DNA of 64,000 nucleotides from an uncultured Oscillospiraceae bacterium (GCA_944386975.1 CALXDC010000010.1:1-64000), one strand, 5' to 3'; positions 26,497 through 34,818 are shown, counted from the stretch's first letter. A program made the numbers and translations. The notes: generated by a model not told the origin, from the letters alone.

Positions 26497-27213
26497 TTAT
26501 CCGATCTCCTCAATATAGGAGATGTAGTCCAGGGACCGCAGGGCCTCGATGATCTCGTGGTGCTTCTTGTACTTCTTCAGCTCCTGACTGCTGATGGTGA
26601 AGGACACGGTATACACGCTGAGACCGGAGTTGAGATAGGCCGGATTCAGCTCGATGTCGTCAATGCGCATGCCCAGCCGCCGGATGGTGGTGGTAAAGTA
26701 CCCCAGGTCGCTCTTGTTTTTTAGCTCCAGGTGGACCTCGAAGTGGTTGGATTTGTCCTTCAGATACTTTTCAATGGTGGGAAAGAGGGACAGGCTGCAC
26801 AGCAGGGCCAGATAGGCGATGAGGGCCGCCGTGTAGAGCCCCAGACCGATGGCGATGCCCACGATGCCGCAGGCCCATAGTCCCGCCGAGGTGGTGAGGC
26901 CTTTGATCTGCCCCTTGGAGCTGAAGAGAATGGAGTAGCCCGACAGCATGGCGGTGCTGACAATCACTGCCGCCATGATCCAGGGCGCGCTGTGTCCGTG
27001 GTCGCAGAGGTACTCCTCTACCATGGCCGCCGTGGTGGCCGCCAGGGAGACAATAATGAAGGTCCGAAGGCCCGCGGAATGGCGCTTGCTGGAGCGTTCA
27101 CAGCCGATGATGGAGGAGAGAATTACCGAGAGGAGAATCCGCAGCGCAATGGATCCGGCGCCCCACTCCGCCGCCCAGGGGCCCAGCAGGGATGCGATAT
27201 AGTCCTGTGTCAT
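26497..27213 (-). CDS. MgtC/SapB family membrane protein
   Basis: 238 residues: about five N-terminal helices with the MgtC signature IIGCERSSKRHSAGLRTFIIVSLAA near 38, then a cytoplasmic C-terminal domain (about 150-238) resembling the ACT-like tail of longer family members. MgtC-type proteins modulate Mg2+ or ATP homeostasis rather than transport Mg2+ themselves. The ATG at 27213 overlaps the region of the antiporter stop, with gaggaggg inside the upstream gene, so the two are coupled. It is 2 kb from mgtE but not in the same operon. Confidence 0.85.
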   Translation of the reverse strand: MTQDYIASLLGPWAAEWGAGSIALRILLSVILSSIIGCERSSKRHSAGLRTFIIVSLAATTAAMVEEYLCDHGHSAPWIMAAVIVSTAMLSGYSILFSSKGQIKGLTTSAGLWACGIVGIAIGLGLYTAALIAYLALLCSLSLFPTIEKYLKDKSNHFEVHLELKNKSDLGYFTTTIRRLGMRIDDIELNPAYLNSGLSVYTVSFTISSQELKKYKKHHEIIEALRSLDYISYIEEIG

Positions 27214-27214
27214 G

Positions 27215-28681
27215 TCAAGCCCTCCTCTTCCGGGCCACACCGGCATGGATGCTGCTCAGCGCAGCAATCTGATCCTCCGCCGCCTCTAAAAAGGCCTGCT
27301 CCTCGTCGGAGACGGCGCTGCGGCGGGGCAGCTCCTCCTGGATGGCCTGGATCCGCTGAATCAGCAGCTCCACGGCGGTCTTCTGCCGTCCCTGCTCATC
27401 CACCTCCTGGGCGGGGACAATGTCCTCCAGCTTGGTGGAATAGGACTTGGAGAGATACAGGGACAGCTTGGCGCAGGCGGGGCCGATCAGCTCATAGAGC
27501 ACGCTGGAGGCCAGAATCACCGTCTCCAGGGCAATGCCCGTCTCTCCGCCGATGGTCCGAGCCCCCAGGGCCGCCAGACCGATGGCCACCCCCGCCTGGG
27601 GGATCAGGGCCAGGCCCAGATTGTTGCGGACCTCCTTGGTCTTCTTGGTGACAAGGCAGCCCAGAAAGGCCCCGGCGTACTTGCCCAGGATGCGGACAAA
27701 GAAGTACACCACGCCCACCACCAGTAGGGGGGTGGTGCCCACCGCCGCCGAGGTGTTCACCAGGGCGTCCAGCTGGAAGGAGAGGCCGGACTGGACGAAG
27801 AACAGTAGGAGAATGGGGGGCGTGAAGTAGTTGAGCTGCTTGAAAAGCTTCTCATCGTGGGTGATGTTGATGTACACAGTACCCATGGACATGCACCCCA
27901 GCAGCGGAGACACGTCCACCATGGCGCAGATGCCGCAGAAGGCAAAGAGCAGGGACACGGAGATGATGAGCCGGTTGTCCTTGGACCGCTTCTGGGGCAT
28001 CAGCAGCTTGAGGAAGACGCCGAAGCAGCCCCCCAGCACCAGGACGCCCACGTTGATGGCGATGGGCTTGAGGACACTGGCGGCCCCCAGGCCGGAGGAC
28101 CCGGTGCTTACCGCCAGGGCCAGGGAGATGGCGATGCTATACTCAATGAGGCCCACCACGTCGTCCAGGGCCACCACCTGGAGAAGGGTGTCCACAAAGT
28201 CCCCCCGGGCGCCGGTCTGGCGAATGGTCATCATGGTGGAGGCGGGGGCGGTGGCGGAGGCCAGGGCGGAGAGGACGATGGAGAACACCAGGTCCACCCC
28301 CATAAGGCAGTAGGTCACGAAGAAGACCACCACCGTGGCGAGGCAAGCCTCAAAGACGGTGATGACCACCACCTTGGGGCCGTTGCGCTTCAGCGTCTCC
28401 ACGGTGAAAAACTCCCCGGTACTGAAGGCAATAAAGGCCAGGGCGATGTCCGAGAGGAAGTCCATGCCCTCGATCACCGACACGGGGATCAGCTTCAGCA
28501 CGTAGGGCCCCAGGAGAATGCCGGTGATGATGTAAGCCGTCACGTTGGGCAGCCGCAGCCGCTTGGTGAGGCGGGTCATGGCGAAGCCGAGGAACAGCAT
28601 GAGGGCGATGGAGATAATGATCTCCGCTACGGAGTGGGCGCTCATGGCGTCCTGGAAGATCTGATTGAGCTGGCTCAACAC
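27215..28681 (-). CDS. Kef-type cation:proton antiporter (CPA2)
   Basis: 488 residues, about 12 membrane helices, Na+/H+-exchanger fold. RLPNVTAYIITGILLGPYVL near 43, the ion-site ALDDVVGLIEYS near 171 and NLGLALIPQAGVAIGLAALGARTIGG near 349 place it with KefB/GerN-like CPA2 antiporters exchanging Na+ or K+ for H+. About 80 cytoplasmic C-terminal residues follow, with no RCK/TrkA-N domain. The start is a GTG at 28681 behind gaggggagg; it overlaps the stop of a 41-codon upstream reading frame. Confidence 0.87.
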   Translation of the reverse strand: MLSQLNQIFQDAMSAHSVAEIIISIALMLFLGFAMTRLTKRLRLPNVTAYIITGILLGPYVLKLIPVSVIEGMDFLSDIALAFIAFSTGEFFTVETLKRNGPKVVVITVFEACLATVVVFFVTYCLMGVDLVFSIVLSALASATAPASTMMTIRQTGARGDFVDTLLQVVALDDVVGLIEYSIAISLALAVSTGSSGLGAASVLKPIAINVGVLVLGGCFGVFLKLLMPQKRSKDNRLIISVSLLFAFCGICAMVDVSPLLGCMSMGTVYINITHDEKLFKQLNYFTPPILLLFFVQSGLSFQLDALVNTSAAVGTTPLLVVGVVYFFVRILGKYAGAFLGCLVTKKTKEVRNNLGLALIPQAGVAIGLAALGARTIGGETGIALETVILASSVLYELIGPACAKLSLYLSKSYSTKLEDIVPAQEVDEQGRQKTAVELLIQRIQAIQEELPRRSAVSDEEQAFLEAAEDQIAALSSIHAGVARKRRA

Positions 28682-28800
28682 GGCGCGCCTCCCCTCTCAT
28701 CAAACATTCGGAGTTTCCGCAGGGCCTGTCGTCGTCTCAGAAAGCGTGTGGAATGGCGCGGCAGCGCGGCGGAGAAGCAAATGAAACGGCGATCGGTCAT
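28675..28800 (-). CDS. Arg-rich 41-residue leader peptide upstream of the antiporter
   Basis: MTDRRFICFSAALPRHSTRFLRR and onward to ..GGAPC; ten of 41 residues are Arg. It has the best ribosome site in the region (aaggaggtgg, 6-9 nt before ATG) and its stop overlaps the antiporter GTG (TGTTGA), so termination there could re-initiate the antiporter. It may be a regulatory upstream ORF. No family recognised. Confidence 0.5.
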   Translation of the reverse strand: MTDRRFICFSAALPRHSTRFLRRRQALRKLRMFDERGGAPC

Positions 28801-29158
28801 AGCGGTCCACCTCCTTGAAGTTTAGCGGGATTATCATAGTCGATGAAATACAAAAAAACAAATTATGTTTTTTTAGATTGCAATTATATTTTTTATTGCT
28901 TCTTCCAGGTTCTCCGGCGAACTATACCGGAAAATTCCTGTATTTTCAATGGAATTTCAAGAAAAATCGCCGGGCGGGCACCCGGCGAATCAATAAAAAA
29001 TATGGCGAGATTTAATAAGGAAATGATCAGATATCATAAATATTCTTTATCTTGCTCCTCTTGGCCTCTCTCCGGCAGTCCACAGGAGGATGCCGCACTG
29101 CCAGTCCCCGCAGCATCGGACGCAGAAAAGAAAACTTGTTCATTTTTCATAAAAACAC
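28801..29158. other. AT-rich intergenic region with a minus-strand hairpin
   Basis: About 360 bp, clearly richer in A/T than its surroundings. CGCCGGG/CCCGGCG (28968-28987) followed by ATTTTTCTT on the minus strand looks like a terminator but no convincing gene feeds it. A 38-codon minus frame (29034-29150) lacks a ribosome site. The sequence just before the Arg-rich leader peptide has a weak minus-strand TATGAT (about 28835). Confidence 0.4.
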
Positions 29159-29187
29159 TTGACAATTCCCGAAAAATATAGTATATT
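29159..29187 (+). promoter_or_regulatory. Sigma-A promoter of the candidate non-coding RNA
   Basis: TTGACA (29159-29164), 17 bp, TATATT (29182-29187), in an A/T-rich context. Nothing coding starts within 400 bp downstream. Confidence 0.8.
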
Positions 29188-29193
29188 ATAACC

Positions 29194-29577
29194 ACAACAG
29201 AAAAGGAAATCCTCTCACCACAGCAACTTCAGCAAAAACCTTTTCTGCCGGACGGGCGTGCAGCGATCAGAGGAAATATTCCGGCGAGACTCTTTGCAAC
29301 CTATGCCAGCAAGATCCTTCTCCGCATAGCAAAGACCTGAAAAACCGGTCCCAAGCAAAGGCAAGAGAACGACCCCAGGCAACGTCAAAGTGATCGTATC
29401 TGATCCCAGACCTGCGCTGACACGGACGTGAGAACCGATCCGGACCCTGCAGAAAGAGAGGTTAAATGGATGTTAGATATCAAGAGTGATCGCAGCTGAC
29501 CCCCACTTGCAGAGACAACGGTGCAAGTGGGGGTCAGTTGCGTCCGGGGGAGGGAAGCGCCGCAGGGCGCTTTTTTT
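29194..29577 (+). ncRNA. Candidate structured non-coding RNA, about 380 nt
   Basis: The transcript is bracketed by a consensus promoter and a terminator (GCGCC/GGCGC + 7 T, 29557-29577). It holds several helices: CAGAAAAGG/CCTTTTCTG near 29200-29249, CTTTG..CTATG with CATAGCAAAG near 29293-29336, GACC/GGTC near 29335-29352, and a 20 bp hairpin (29491-29542). It is poor in T, purine-rich, and codes for nothing longer than seven codons (MDVRYQE at 29467, behind gagagg). A CCTCTC in the first loop could pair with that gagagg. It does not show the conserved cores of 6S, tmRNA, SRP or RNase P RNA. Free-standing raiA-type RNA is one family worth testing. Confidence 0.6.
29491..29542 (+). repeat. 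Long perfect hairpin inside the candidate RNA
   Basis: CGCAGCTGACCCCCACTTGC pairs with GCAAGTGGGGGTCAGTTGCG over 20 bp with one G-T pair and a 12 nt loop. It has no T run after it, so it is a structural element or a protein/RNA target rather than a simple terminator. Confidence 0.85.
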
Positions 29578-29669
29578 GCGTCCGGACGGCGCCGGTTCCG
29601 CCACTCTGAAGGGAATGTTTCCTGTGCCGTTTGCCCCTCCGCAGGCCATGCCCGCATATAATATAAAAA

Positions 29670-29706
29670 GGAGCCGGCGGGAAGTCCATTCTTCCCGCCG
29701 GCTCCT
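29670..29706 (-). terminator. Terminator of the sigma/anti-sigma operon
   Basis: 14 bp stem GGAGCCGGCGGGAA / TTCCCGCCGGCTCC followed on the minus strand by TTTTTATATT, about 10 nt after the anti-sigma stop. Confidence 0.85.
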
Positions 29707-29715
29707 GCCGGCTGT

Positions 29716-30507
29716 TTATTCCGCGCAATAGATCACACAGACCAAGTCGCCGTCTACCAACTGGTCGGGGTTCTTTTCCCCCTCCGTCTCATAGACGCAT
29801 CCGCCGTCCTGCAGGCGGACCTCCAGCTTCAGCCACTCCGCGGTGGAAATCACCCATACCACGCCCTCCTCGGTCTCCATCCCCTCCTGGGCCACATTGG
29901 CCTCCATCCACGTCAACAGCGCCGGATCGGCGCAGGTGGCCGTCATAACAGGGGGTGCCTCTGCAAAGGCGGTGACCTGGGGCGCCTCCGCTCGGGGTGT
30001 CACAGCGTCGGCCTCCGGCGCGTCCGTGCCGTACTGGGTTACGTCGGTCCCCACCTGGGGCTCCGGGTCTTTGGCCTCGAGGTTCTCGGTCTTCTGTTCC
30101 ACAACCGGGGCGGAATCGTTCTCCGCTTCTGCGTCGCTGTCGGCCGGCTCGCCGCTGCGCAGGGGCGGGGACGTCACGGCGGGGTCCAGCGTGCCGCTCA
30201 CCTGAAAGCCCACTACAATGAGCGCCAGGCAGGCAGCGGCCGCCATCAGCGGCATCCAGGAGCGGCGGCGGCGCTTTTTCTGCCGGGGCTCCCTTCGTAC
30301 CTGCTCCATCACGGAGGGCAGAAGACTCTCGGGGGCCTCCTCCTCCCAGTCGGAAAAGGCGTCGCGGAGCAGCAGCGTCTGGGTATAGGTCTCCCGGCAG
30401 CCCTCACACCGGGACAGATGCTCCATCAGCGCCCGGCGTTCCGCCTCCGTTGCCTCGCCGTCAACCGCGGCACTGATGAGGGCCTCATATTCTTTGCATG
30501 GTTCCAT
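29716..30507 (-). CDS. Anti-sigma factor with zinc-finger (zf-HC2) domain
   Basis: 263 residues. The N-terminal ASD has the HLSRCEGC motif (Hx3Cx2C near 30) that in ZAS anti-sigma factors binds zinc and holds an ECF sigma. One membrane helix follows (MPLMAAAACLALIVVGFQV, about 85-103), then an acidic, Pro-rich outer region and a small C-terminal domain. The gene directly follows its probable partner, the ECF sigma factor, with 2 nt between them. It presumably releases the sigma on envelope stress; the signal is not evident. Confidence 0.85.
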   Translation of the reverse strand: MEPCKEYEALISAAVDGEATEAERRALMEHLSRCEGCRETYTQTLLLRDAFSDWEEEAPESLLPSVMEQVRREPRQKKRRRRSWMPLMAAAACLALIVVGFQVSGTLDPAVTSPPLRSGEPADSDAEAENDSAPVVEQKTENLEAKDPEPQVGTDVTQYGTDAPEADAVTPRAEAPQVTAFAEAPPVMTATCADPALLTWMEANVAQEGMETEEGVVWVISTAEWLKLEVRLQDGGCVYETEGEKNPDQLVDGDLVCVIYCAE

Positions 30508-30509
30508 GG

Positions 30510-31106
30510 TCAGCCCTCCCTTCCTGTTTGGTTAGACGGCAGATACTCCAAAAAGTTCCCCTGTTTCACCAAATATTTTCGCAGCTTCTCCCGGGCCCTG
30601 GCAATACGGCTTTTCACCGTGCCGATATCCAGGTCCAGCGCCTGGGCGATCTCCTCATACCGCATGCCCTGGAGCTCCCGCAGCAGCAGCACCTGCCGGT
30701 GCTCCGGCGTCAGGGTGGCAAGGCCTGCCGCCAACGCCTCCCGCAGCTCCTTCTGCTCCGCCCGGCTGTGGGGGGAGGGGGCCGGGTCCGGAACCTGGGT
30801 AAAGGTTTCGTCGTCGTCCAGGGAGGGACCGGCGGCGCTGCGCTTGTCCCGCCGGAGAAAGTCAATGGCGGCGTTGGTGGTCAGGCGGTAGAGCCAGGTG
30901 GCGAAGCTGCTCTCCTCCCGGAAAAAGGGCAGTCCCCGCCAGGCGCTGAGGAATGCCTCCTGGGCAATCTCCAGCGCGTCCTCCCGGTTGCCGCACATCC
31001 GCAGCGCCAGATGGTATACTTTGCTCTCATAGGTCCGCACCAGCTCCGCAAAGGCGCGCTCATCGCCCTGCCGGGCAGCCTCAATCCATTCTTGTTCTGT
31101 CGTCAT
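30510..31106 (-). CDS. ECF-type RNA polymerase sigma factor
   Basis: 198 residues. Region 2 (YESKVYHLALRMCGNREDALEIAQEAFLSAWR near 25-57, then FATWLYRLTTNAAIDFLRR) contacts the -10 element; region 4 (LTPEHRQVLLLRELQGMRYEEIAQALDLDIGTVKSRIARARE near 135-177) has the HTH for the -35. An acidic linker (LDDDETF) separates them. The ATG at 31106 lies inside the last 26 bp of dus, so it is read from the dus transcript; the longer open frame upstream is within dus. The anti-sigma follows directly. Confidence 0.92.
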   Translation of the reverse strand: MTTEQEWIEAARQGDERAFAELVRTYESKVYHLALRMCGNREDALEIAQEAFLSAWRGLPFFREESSFATWLYRLTTNAAIDFLRRDKRSAAGPSLDDDETFTQVPDPAPSPHSRAEQKELREALAAGLATLTPEHRQVLLLRELQGMRYEEIAQALDLDIGTVKSRIARAREKLRKYLVKQGNFLEYLPSNQTGREG

Positions 31107-32073
31107 CCCGCAGATCCCTCTTGATCCCCGCCGTAATCCGCCGGAGATCCTCCAGTGTCTCCATGTGTACGATCTGTTCCTTGTAGTAGGAGGCGTGGGG
31201 CACCCCCTTGAGGTACCAGGCGTAATGCCGCCGGGCCTCCAGCAGGGCCACCCGCTCCCCCCGGCGCTCCGCCGCCATCTCAATCTGACGGCATGCCAGA
31301 TCACACCGCTCCGCAAGGGGCGGGCGGGGCGGAACGGGCTCCCCGCTGAGGGCGGCCTTGGCCTGCTGGAAAATCCAGGGGTTGCCGAAGACCCCCCGGC
31401 CGATCATGGCCATGTCCGCCCCAGTGAATTTCAAAATCCGCACGGCGTCCTCGGCGGTAAACACGTCGCCGTTGGCGATCACCGGCACACGCACCGCCTC
31501 CTTCACCTCCCGGATGGTGGTCCAGTCGGCTTGACCGGCGTACATCTGGGTGCGGGTGCGGCCGTGGACGGCAATGGCCGCCACCCCCACCTGCTCCAGC
31601 ATGACGCTCAACTCCACGGCGTTGATGCTGCCCTTGTCCCAGCCCCGGCGCATTTTCACCGTCACCGGCACTCCGGCGCTCTTCACCACCGCCTCGGCGA
31701 TGCGCACCGCCTTCTCCGGGTCCTTCATCAGAGCGGAACCGTCCCCGGCGGCCACCACCTTCCCCACAGGGCAGCCCATGTTGATGTCAATGAAGGAGGC
31801 GCCGCTGACCTCTCGGGCAATGTGGGCGGCCTCCGCCATGCACACCGGGTCGCTGCCGAAGATCTGGGCGCAGCAGGGATTTTCGCCGGGGAACAGCCGC
31901 AGCAGCTCCCGGCTCTTTTTGTCCTGATAGCACAGGGCCTTGGAGCTCACCAGCTCCGTGTAGGTCAGACCCGCCCCCAGCTCGGCGCAGATCTGACGAA
32001 AGGCGTTGTCCGTCACCCCGGCCATGGGGGCCAGGGCCAGCCGGGAGTCCACCGTTACCGTTCCGATCTTCAA
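31081..32073 (-). CDS. dusB: tRNA-dihydrouridine synthase, DusB family
   Basis: An FMN enzyme that reduces uridines in the tRNA D-loop. 330 residues in a TIM barrel: LALAPMAGVTDNAFRQI near 14, the catalytic Cys in INMGCPVGKV near 98, KMRRGWD near 140 and ADMAMIGRGVFGNPWIF near 220. The start is a TTG at 32073 seven nt after gaggtg, directly before the conserved LKIGTV; no in-frame ATG fits. It overlaps the sigma-factor gene. Confidence 0.92.
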   Translation of the reverse strand: MKIGTVTVDSRLALAPMAGVTDNAFRQICAELGAGLTYTELVSSKALCYQDKKSRELLRLFPGENPCCAQIFGSDPVCMAEAAHIAREVSGASFIDINMGCPVGKVVAAGDGSALMKDPEKAVRIAEAVVKSAGVPVTVKMRRGWDKGSINAVELSVMLEQVGVAAIAVHGRTRTQMYAGQADWTTIREVKEAVRVPVIANGDVFTAEDAVRILKFTGADMAMIGRGVFGNPWIFQQAKAALSGEPVPPRPPLAERCDLACRQIEMAAERRGERVALLEARRHYAWYLKGVPHASYYKEQIVHMETLEDLRRITAGIKRDLRDDDRTRMD

Positions 32074-32121
32074 GGAATCACCTCGTTTGTTCCAGATGCC
32101 CGCCTGCACGGGCGGCAGTAT

Positions 32122-32150
32122 AGTATACCACAAAACCCCCTCCGGTGCAA
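32122..32150 (-). promoter_or_regulatory. Sigma-A promoter of dus-sigma-anti-sigma
   Basis: Minus strand TTGCAC (32145-32150), 17 bp, TATACT (32122-32127). The -35 lies in the loop and stem of the hppA terminator. Confidence 0.75.
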
Positions 32151-32160
32151 CCGGAGGGGG
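32131..32160 (-). terminator. Terminator of hppA
   Basis: Minus strand 11 bp stem CCCCCTCCGGT / ACCGGAGGGGG followed by TTTTG, 50 nt after the hppA stop. Confidence 0.75.
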
Positions 32161-32209
32161 CGATTTGTGGGAAAATACAGTCTAAAATCGGCGAAACCCG
32201 AGGGCCGTC

Positions 32210-34384
32210 TCAACCCTCCAGCCACTTGGCCAGAAGGTCCGCCAGGTTGTACCGGGAGAACACCGACACCGCCACCAGGGACACGGTGGACATGATCTTG
32301 ATGAAAATGTCCAGGCAGGGCCCCACCGTGTCCTTCAGGGGATCTCCCACCGTGTCCCCCACCACGGCGGCGCTGTGGGTCTCCGAGCCCTTCCCGGCCC
32401 CGGGAATGGCGCCGGACTCGATGTACTTCTTCCCGTTGTCCCAGGCCCCGCCGGCGTTTCCGGTGAAAATGGCGATCATGATGGCGGCGATGGTGGAGCC
32501 GATGATCACCCCGCCCACAAATTCCGGCCCGAAGAGGAAGCCGCAGAGCACCGGCACCACAATGGCCAGGAGGCTGGGAATCCGCATCTCCCCCAGAGCG
32601 CCCCGGCTGGAGATCTCGATACAGGTGCGGTAGTCCGGCTTGGCCGTCCCCTCCAGAATTCCCGGAATCTCCCGGAACTGGCGGCGGACCTCCTCCACCA
32701 TCTTCCGGGCGGCCTTGGCCACCGCCTCGATGAGCATGCCGGAGAAGAGGAAAGGCAGGGCCCCGCCCACGATGGCCCCGGAGAGAATCATGGGGTCGAT
32801 CATATTCAGCACCAGCTCCGTGCCCAGCTCGTTGTAGGAGTAGAGGTAGGAGATCATCAGGGCCAGGGCCGCCAGGGCTCCGGAGCCGATGGCGAAGCCC
32901 TTGCCGATGGCCGCCGTGGTGTTGCCCACGCTGTCCAGGGTGTCGGTGATCTTCCGCACCTCCGGGGGAAGACCGCTCATCTCCGCGATGCCCCCGGCGT
33001 TGTCGGAGATGGGGCCGTAGGTATCCACGGACACGGTGGCCGCCACGAAGGACAGCATCCCCACCGCCGCCATGGACACACCGTACATCCCCGCGGCGCT
33101 ATAGGAGAGAATAATCCCCGCCCCCAGCACCACACAGGGGGCCATGCAGCTCTTCATGCCCAGGGCCAGCCCCTGGGTAATGGTGAGGGCCGCCCCCTCC
33201 CGGGCGGTCTCCGCCAGGCGGCGGGTGGGGGAGAAGTCGGCGGAGGTGTAGAGCTCCGCCAGTCCGCCGATGATGACCCCGGCGGCCACGCCGATGGCGG
33301 CGGCCACCCAGGGGGATACGAAGCCCAGATGGAATCCGGCGGCCTCCTCCAGCCCCTCCACAGAACCGAAGAGGAGGCGGCTCATCACCAGCCCCACCAC
33401 CACCGTCAGCAGGGAGGAGACGTAGGTGGCGGCGTTCAGGTCCCGGCGGGGGTCCGCCGACAGCTTCCGGCGGCAGAGAAGGGAGGCGATGCCGAGACAG
33501 CAGGCGATGAGCCCCCCGGCTACAAACAGCAGGGGGAAGAGGATCATCCGCTCCAGAAGGACCGACGGCACGCCGTCCCCTCCGGCGGAGAGAACCAGGT
33601 GGTAGGAGAGAATCACCGCCGAGGCCACCGCCCCCACGAAGCTCTCCAGAAGGTCGGACCCCAGGCCCGCCACATCCCCCACGTTGTCGCCCACATTGTC
33701 GGCAATGGTGGCGGGGTTGCGGGGGTCGTCCTCGGGGATGTGGGCCTCGGTCTTGCCCACCAGGTCCGCCCCCATGTCGGCGGCCTTGGTGTAGATCCCG
33801 CCCCCCACCCGGTTGAACATGGCCACCACCGAGCAGCCCAGGGCGTAGCCGGACAGGGTCATGGGAAAGGGCAGGAAGGACACGCCGATCCAGTTGGTGA
33901 CGGAGGCGGTCTCCTTCAGCTGGCCCATGGCCATGCCGAAGAGGCCGTAGACGATGAAAATACCCAGCAGGGCAAAGCCTCCCACCGAGAGGCCCATGAC
34001 GGAGCCTCCCCGAAAGGCCACCTTCACGGTTTTGCCGATGCTGCCGGTCTCCCGGGCGGCGTTGGACACCCGGACGTTGGCGTAGGTGGCGATCTTCATG
34101 CCGATGAATCCGGCGCAGCCGCTCATGGCCGAGCCGATGAGGAAGGCGGCGGCGGACTGCCAGGAGGTGACCAGGGCCAGGATCACCGCCACCGCCGCCA
34201 CCACGGTGTAGAGCACCCGGTACTCGTAGCGGATAAAGGCGGCGGCCCCCACCCGGATGGCTTCGGCGATCTCGGACATGAGGGGCGTGCCCTCCTGGAG
34301 GGCCTTGACGGTTTTGTAGTTGAAGGCGGCGAAGGCCAGGGCCAGCACCGCCGCCAGCAGGACGACGAGAATGACGCCGTTCAT
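32210..34384 (-). CDS. hppA: Membrane-bound ion-pumping pyrophosphatase
   Basis: Hydrolyses PPi to pump H+ and/or Na+ across the membrane. 724 residues with about 16 helices. Core motifs: DMGADLVGKTEAHIPEDD and ATIADNVGDNVGDVAGLGSDLLESF near 215-255, DTYGPISDNAGGIAEMS near 465, and GDTVGDPLKDTVGPCLDIFIKI near the C-terminus. GNTTAAIGKG near 503 has Ala where K+-independent enzymes have Lys, so it should be K+-dependent; whether it pumps Na+ or H+ cannot be read reliably. aaggagg lies 7-8 nt before the ATG at 34384; the longer open frame covers the leader. Confidence 0.95.
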   Translation of the reverse strand: MNGVILVVLLAAVLALAFAAFNYKTVKALQEGTPLMSEIAEAIRVGAAAFIRYEYRVLYTVVAAVAVILALVTSWQSAAAFLIGSAMSGCAGFIGMKIATYANVRVSNAARETGSIGKTVKVAFRGGSVMGLSVGGFALLGIFIVYGLFGMAMGQLKETASVTNWIGVSFLPFPMTLSGYALGCSVVAMFNRVGGGIYTKAADMGADLVGKTEAHIPEDDPRNPATIADNVGDNVGDVAGLGSDLLESFVGAVASAVILSYHLVLSAGGDGVPSVLLERMILFPLLFVAGGLIACCLGIASLLCRRKLSADPRRDLNAATYVSSLLTVVVGLVMSRLLFGSVEGLEEAAGFHLGFVSPWVAAAIGVAAGVIIGGLAELYTSADFSPTRRLAETAREGAALTITQGLALGMKSCMAPCVVLGAGIILSYSAAGMYGVSMAAVGMLSFVAATVSVDTYGPISDNAGGIAEMSGLPPEVRKITDTLDSVGNTTAAIGKGFAIGSGALAALALMISYLYSYNELGTELVLNMIDPMILSGAIVGGALPFLFSGMLIEAVAKAARKMVEEVRRQFREIPGILEGTAKPDYRTCIEISSRGALGEMRIPSLLAIVVPVLCGFLFGPEFVGGVIIGSTIAAIMIAIFTGNAGGAWDNGKKYIESGAIPGAGKGSETHSAAVVGDTVGDPLKDTVGPCLDIFIKIMSTVSLVAVSVFSRYNLADLLAKWLEG

Positions 34385-34503
34385 AAAAGAACCTCCTTGT
34401 GGTCCGGCGCAGAGCGCCGCGAAAAGGCTGACGGTTCTTATCTGCAACACCGGGGAGACCCGGTGGACCACGGACCTACGGGCGCGTCCGCCCGGAATCA
34501 TAA

Positions 34504-34656
34504 AACAGCAGGCAGAGCCGAAGGCGGCGCTGCCTGCTGATCATTCCTCTGAAATTCCGCCTTTTCCGGCGGATGTGCAGCACGCAGTACCCTTCCTTCT
34601 CCCGCTTGGACTTGCTGCCGGTGGAAAGGGGACCCTCATCCCCTCCCATTATGATT
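34504..34656 (-). promoter_or_regulatory. Structured leader with internal terminator upstream of hppA
   Basis: From a predicted start near 34657 the minus-strand leader forms GGGGATGAGGGTCCCC, GGCAGC/GCTGC and CCGCCGGAAAAGGCGG hairpins, then CAGCAGGCAG..CTGCCTGCTG followed by TTTT (about 34504-34540), 120 nt before the hppA ATG. This layout suggests an attenuator or riboswitch. The start resembles the P1/loop of fluoride riboswitches but the matching pseudoknot strand is missing. Class unknown. Confidence 0.45.
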
Positions 34657-34664
34657 CTACTGTC

Positions 34665-34692
34665 ATTTTACCACATTCTGCCTAAAAATCAA
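34665..34692 (-). promoter_or_regulatory. Probable sigma-A promoter of hppA
   Basis: Minus strand TTGATT (34687-34692), 16 bp, TAAAAT (34665-34670). Confidence 0.5.
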
Positions 34693-34787
34693 GTTAAAAA
34701 TAATTTTGCAATTGTGCAAGTCTTACAACCCTTCTGCCCTCGAAGGCGGAGAATTTTCGGCTCCGCCGGGAGGGCGCGGAGCGGAAA

Positions 34788-34815
34788 GGGCCCGCGCCGG
34801 ATCCGGCGCGGGCCC
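34788..34815 (-). terminator. Hairpin after the yedE operon
   Basis: Perfect 14 bp palindrome GGGCCCGCGCCGG/CCGGCGCGGGCCC followed on the minus strand only by CTTTCCG, so termination may be incomplete. Confidence 0.5.
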
Positions 34816-34818
34816 TGC

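Noticed and set aside
29034-29150. 38-codon minus-strand frame in the AT-rich gap
   Set aside because: No ribosome site and no promoter; composition not gene-like.
29491-29542. CRISPR repeat or simple terminator
   Set aside because: A single copy with no spacer array, and no T run after the stem; a separate T-rich terminator follows 15 bp later.
32375-34540. 721-codon frame opposite hppA
   Set aside because: His/Gly-rich antisense shadow of hppA with no start signals.
34504-34656. Fluoride riboswitch before hppA
   Set aside because: The first hairpin fits loosely but the pseudoknot strand and the conserved 3' part are absent.
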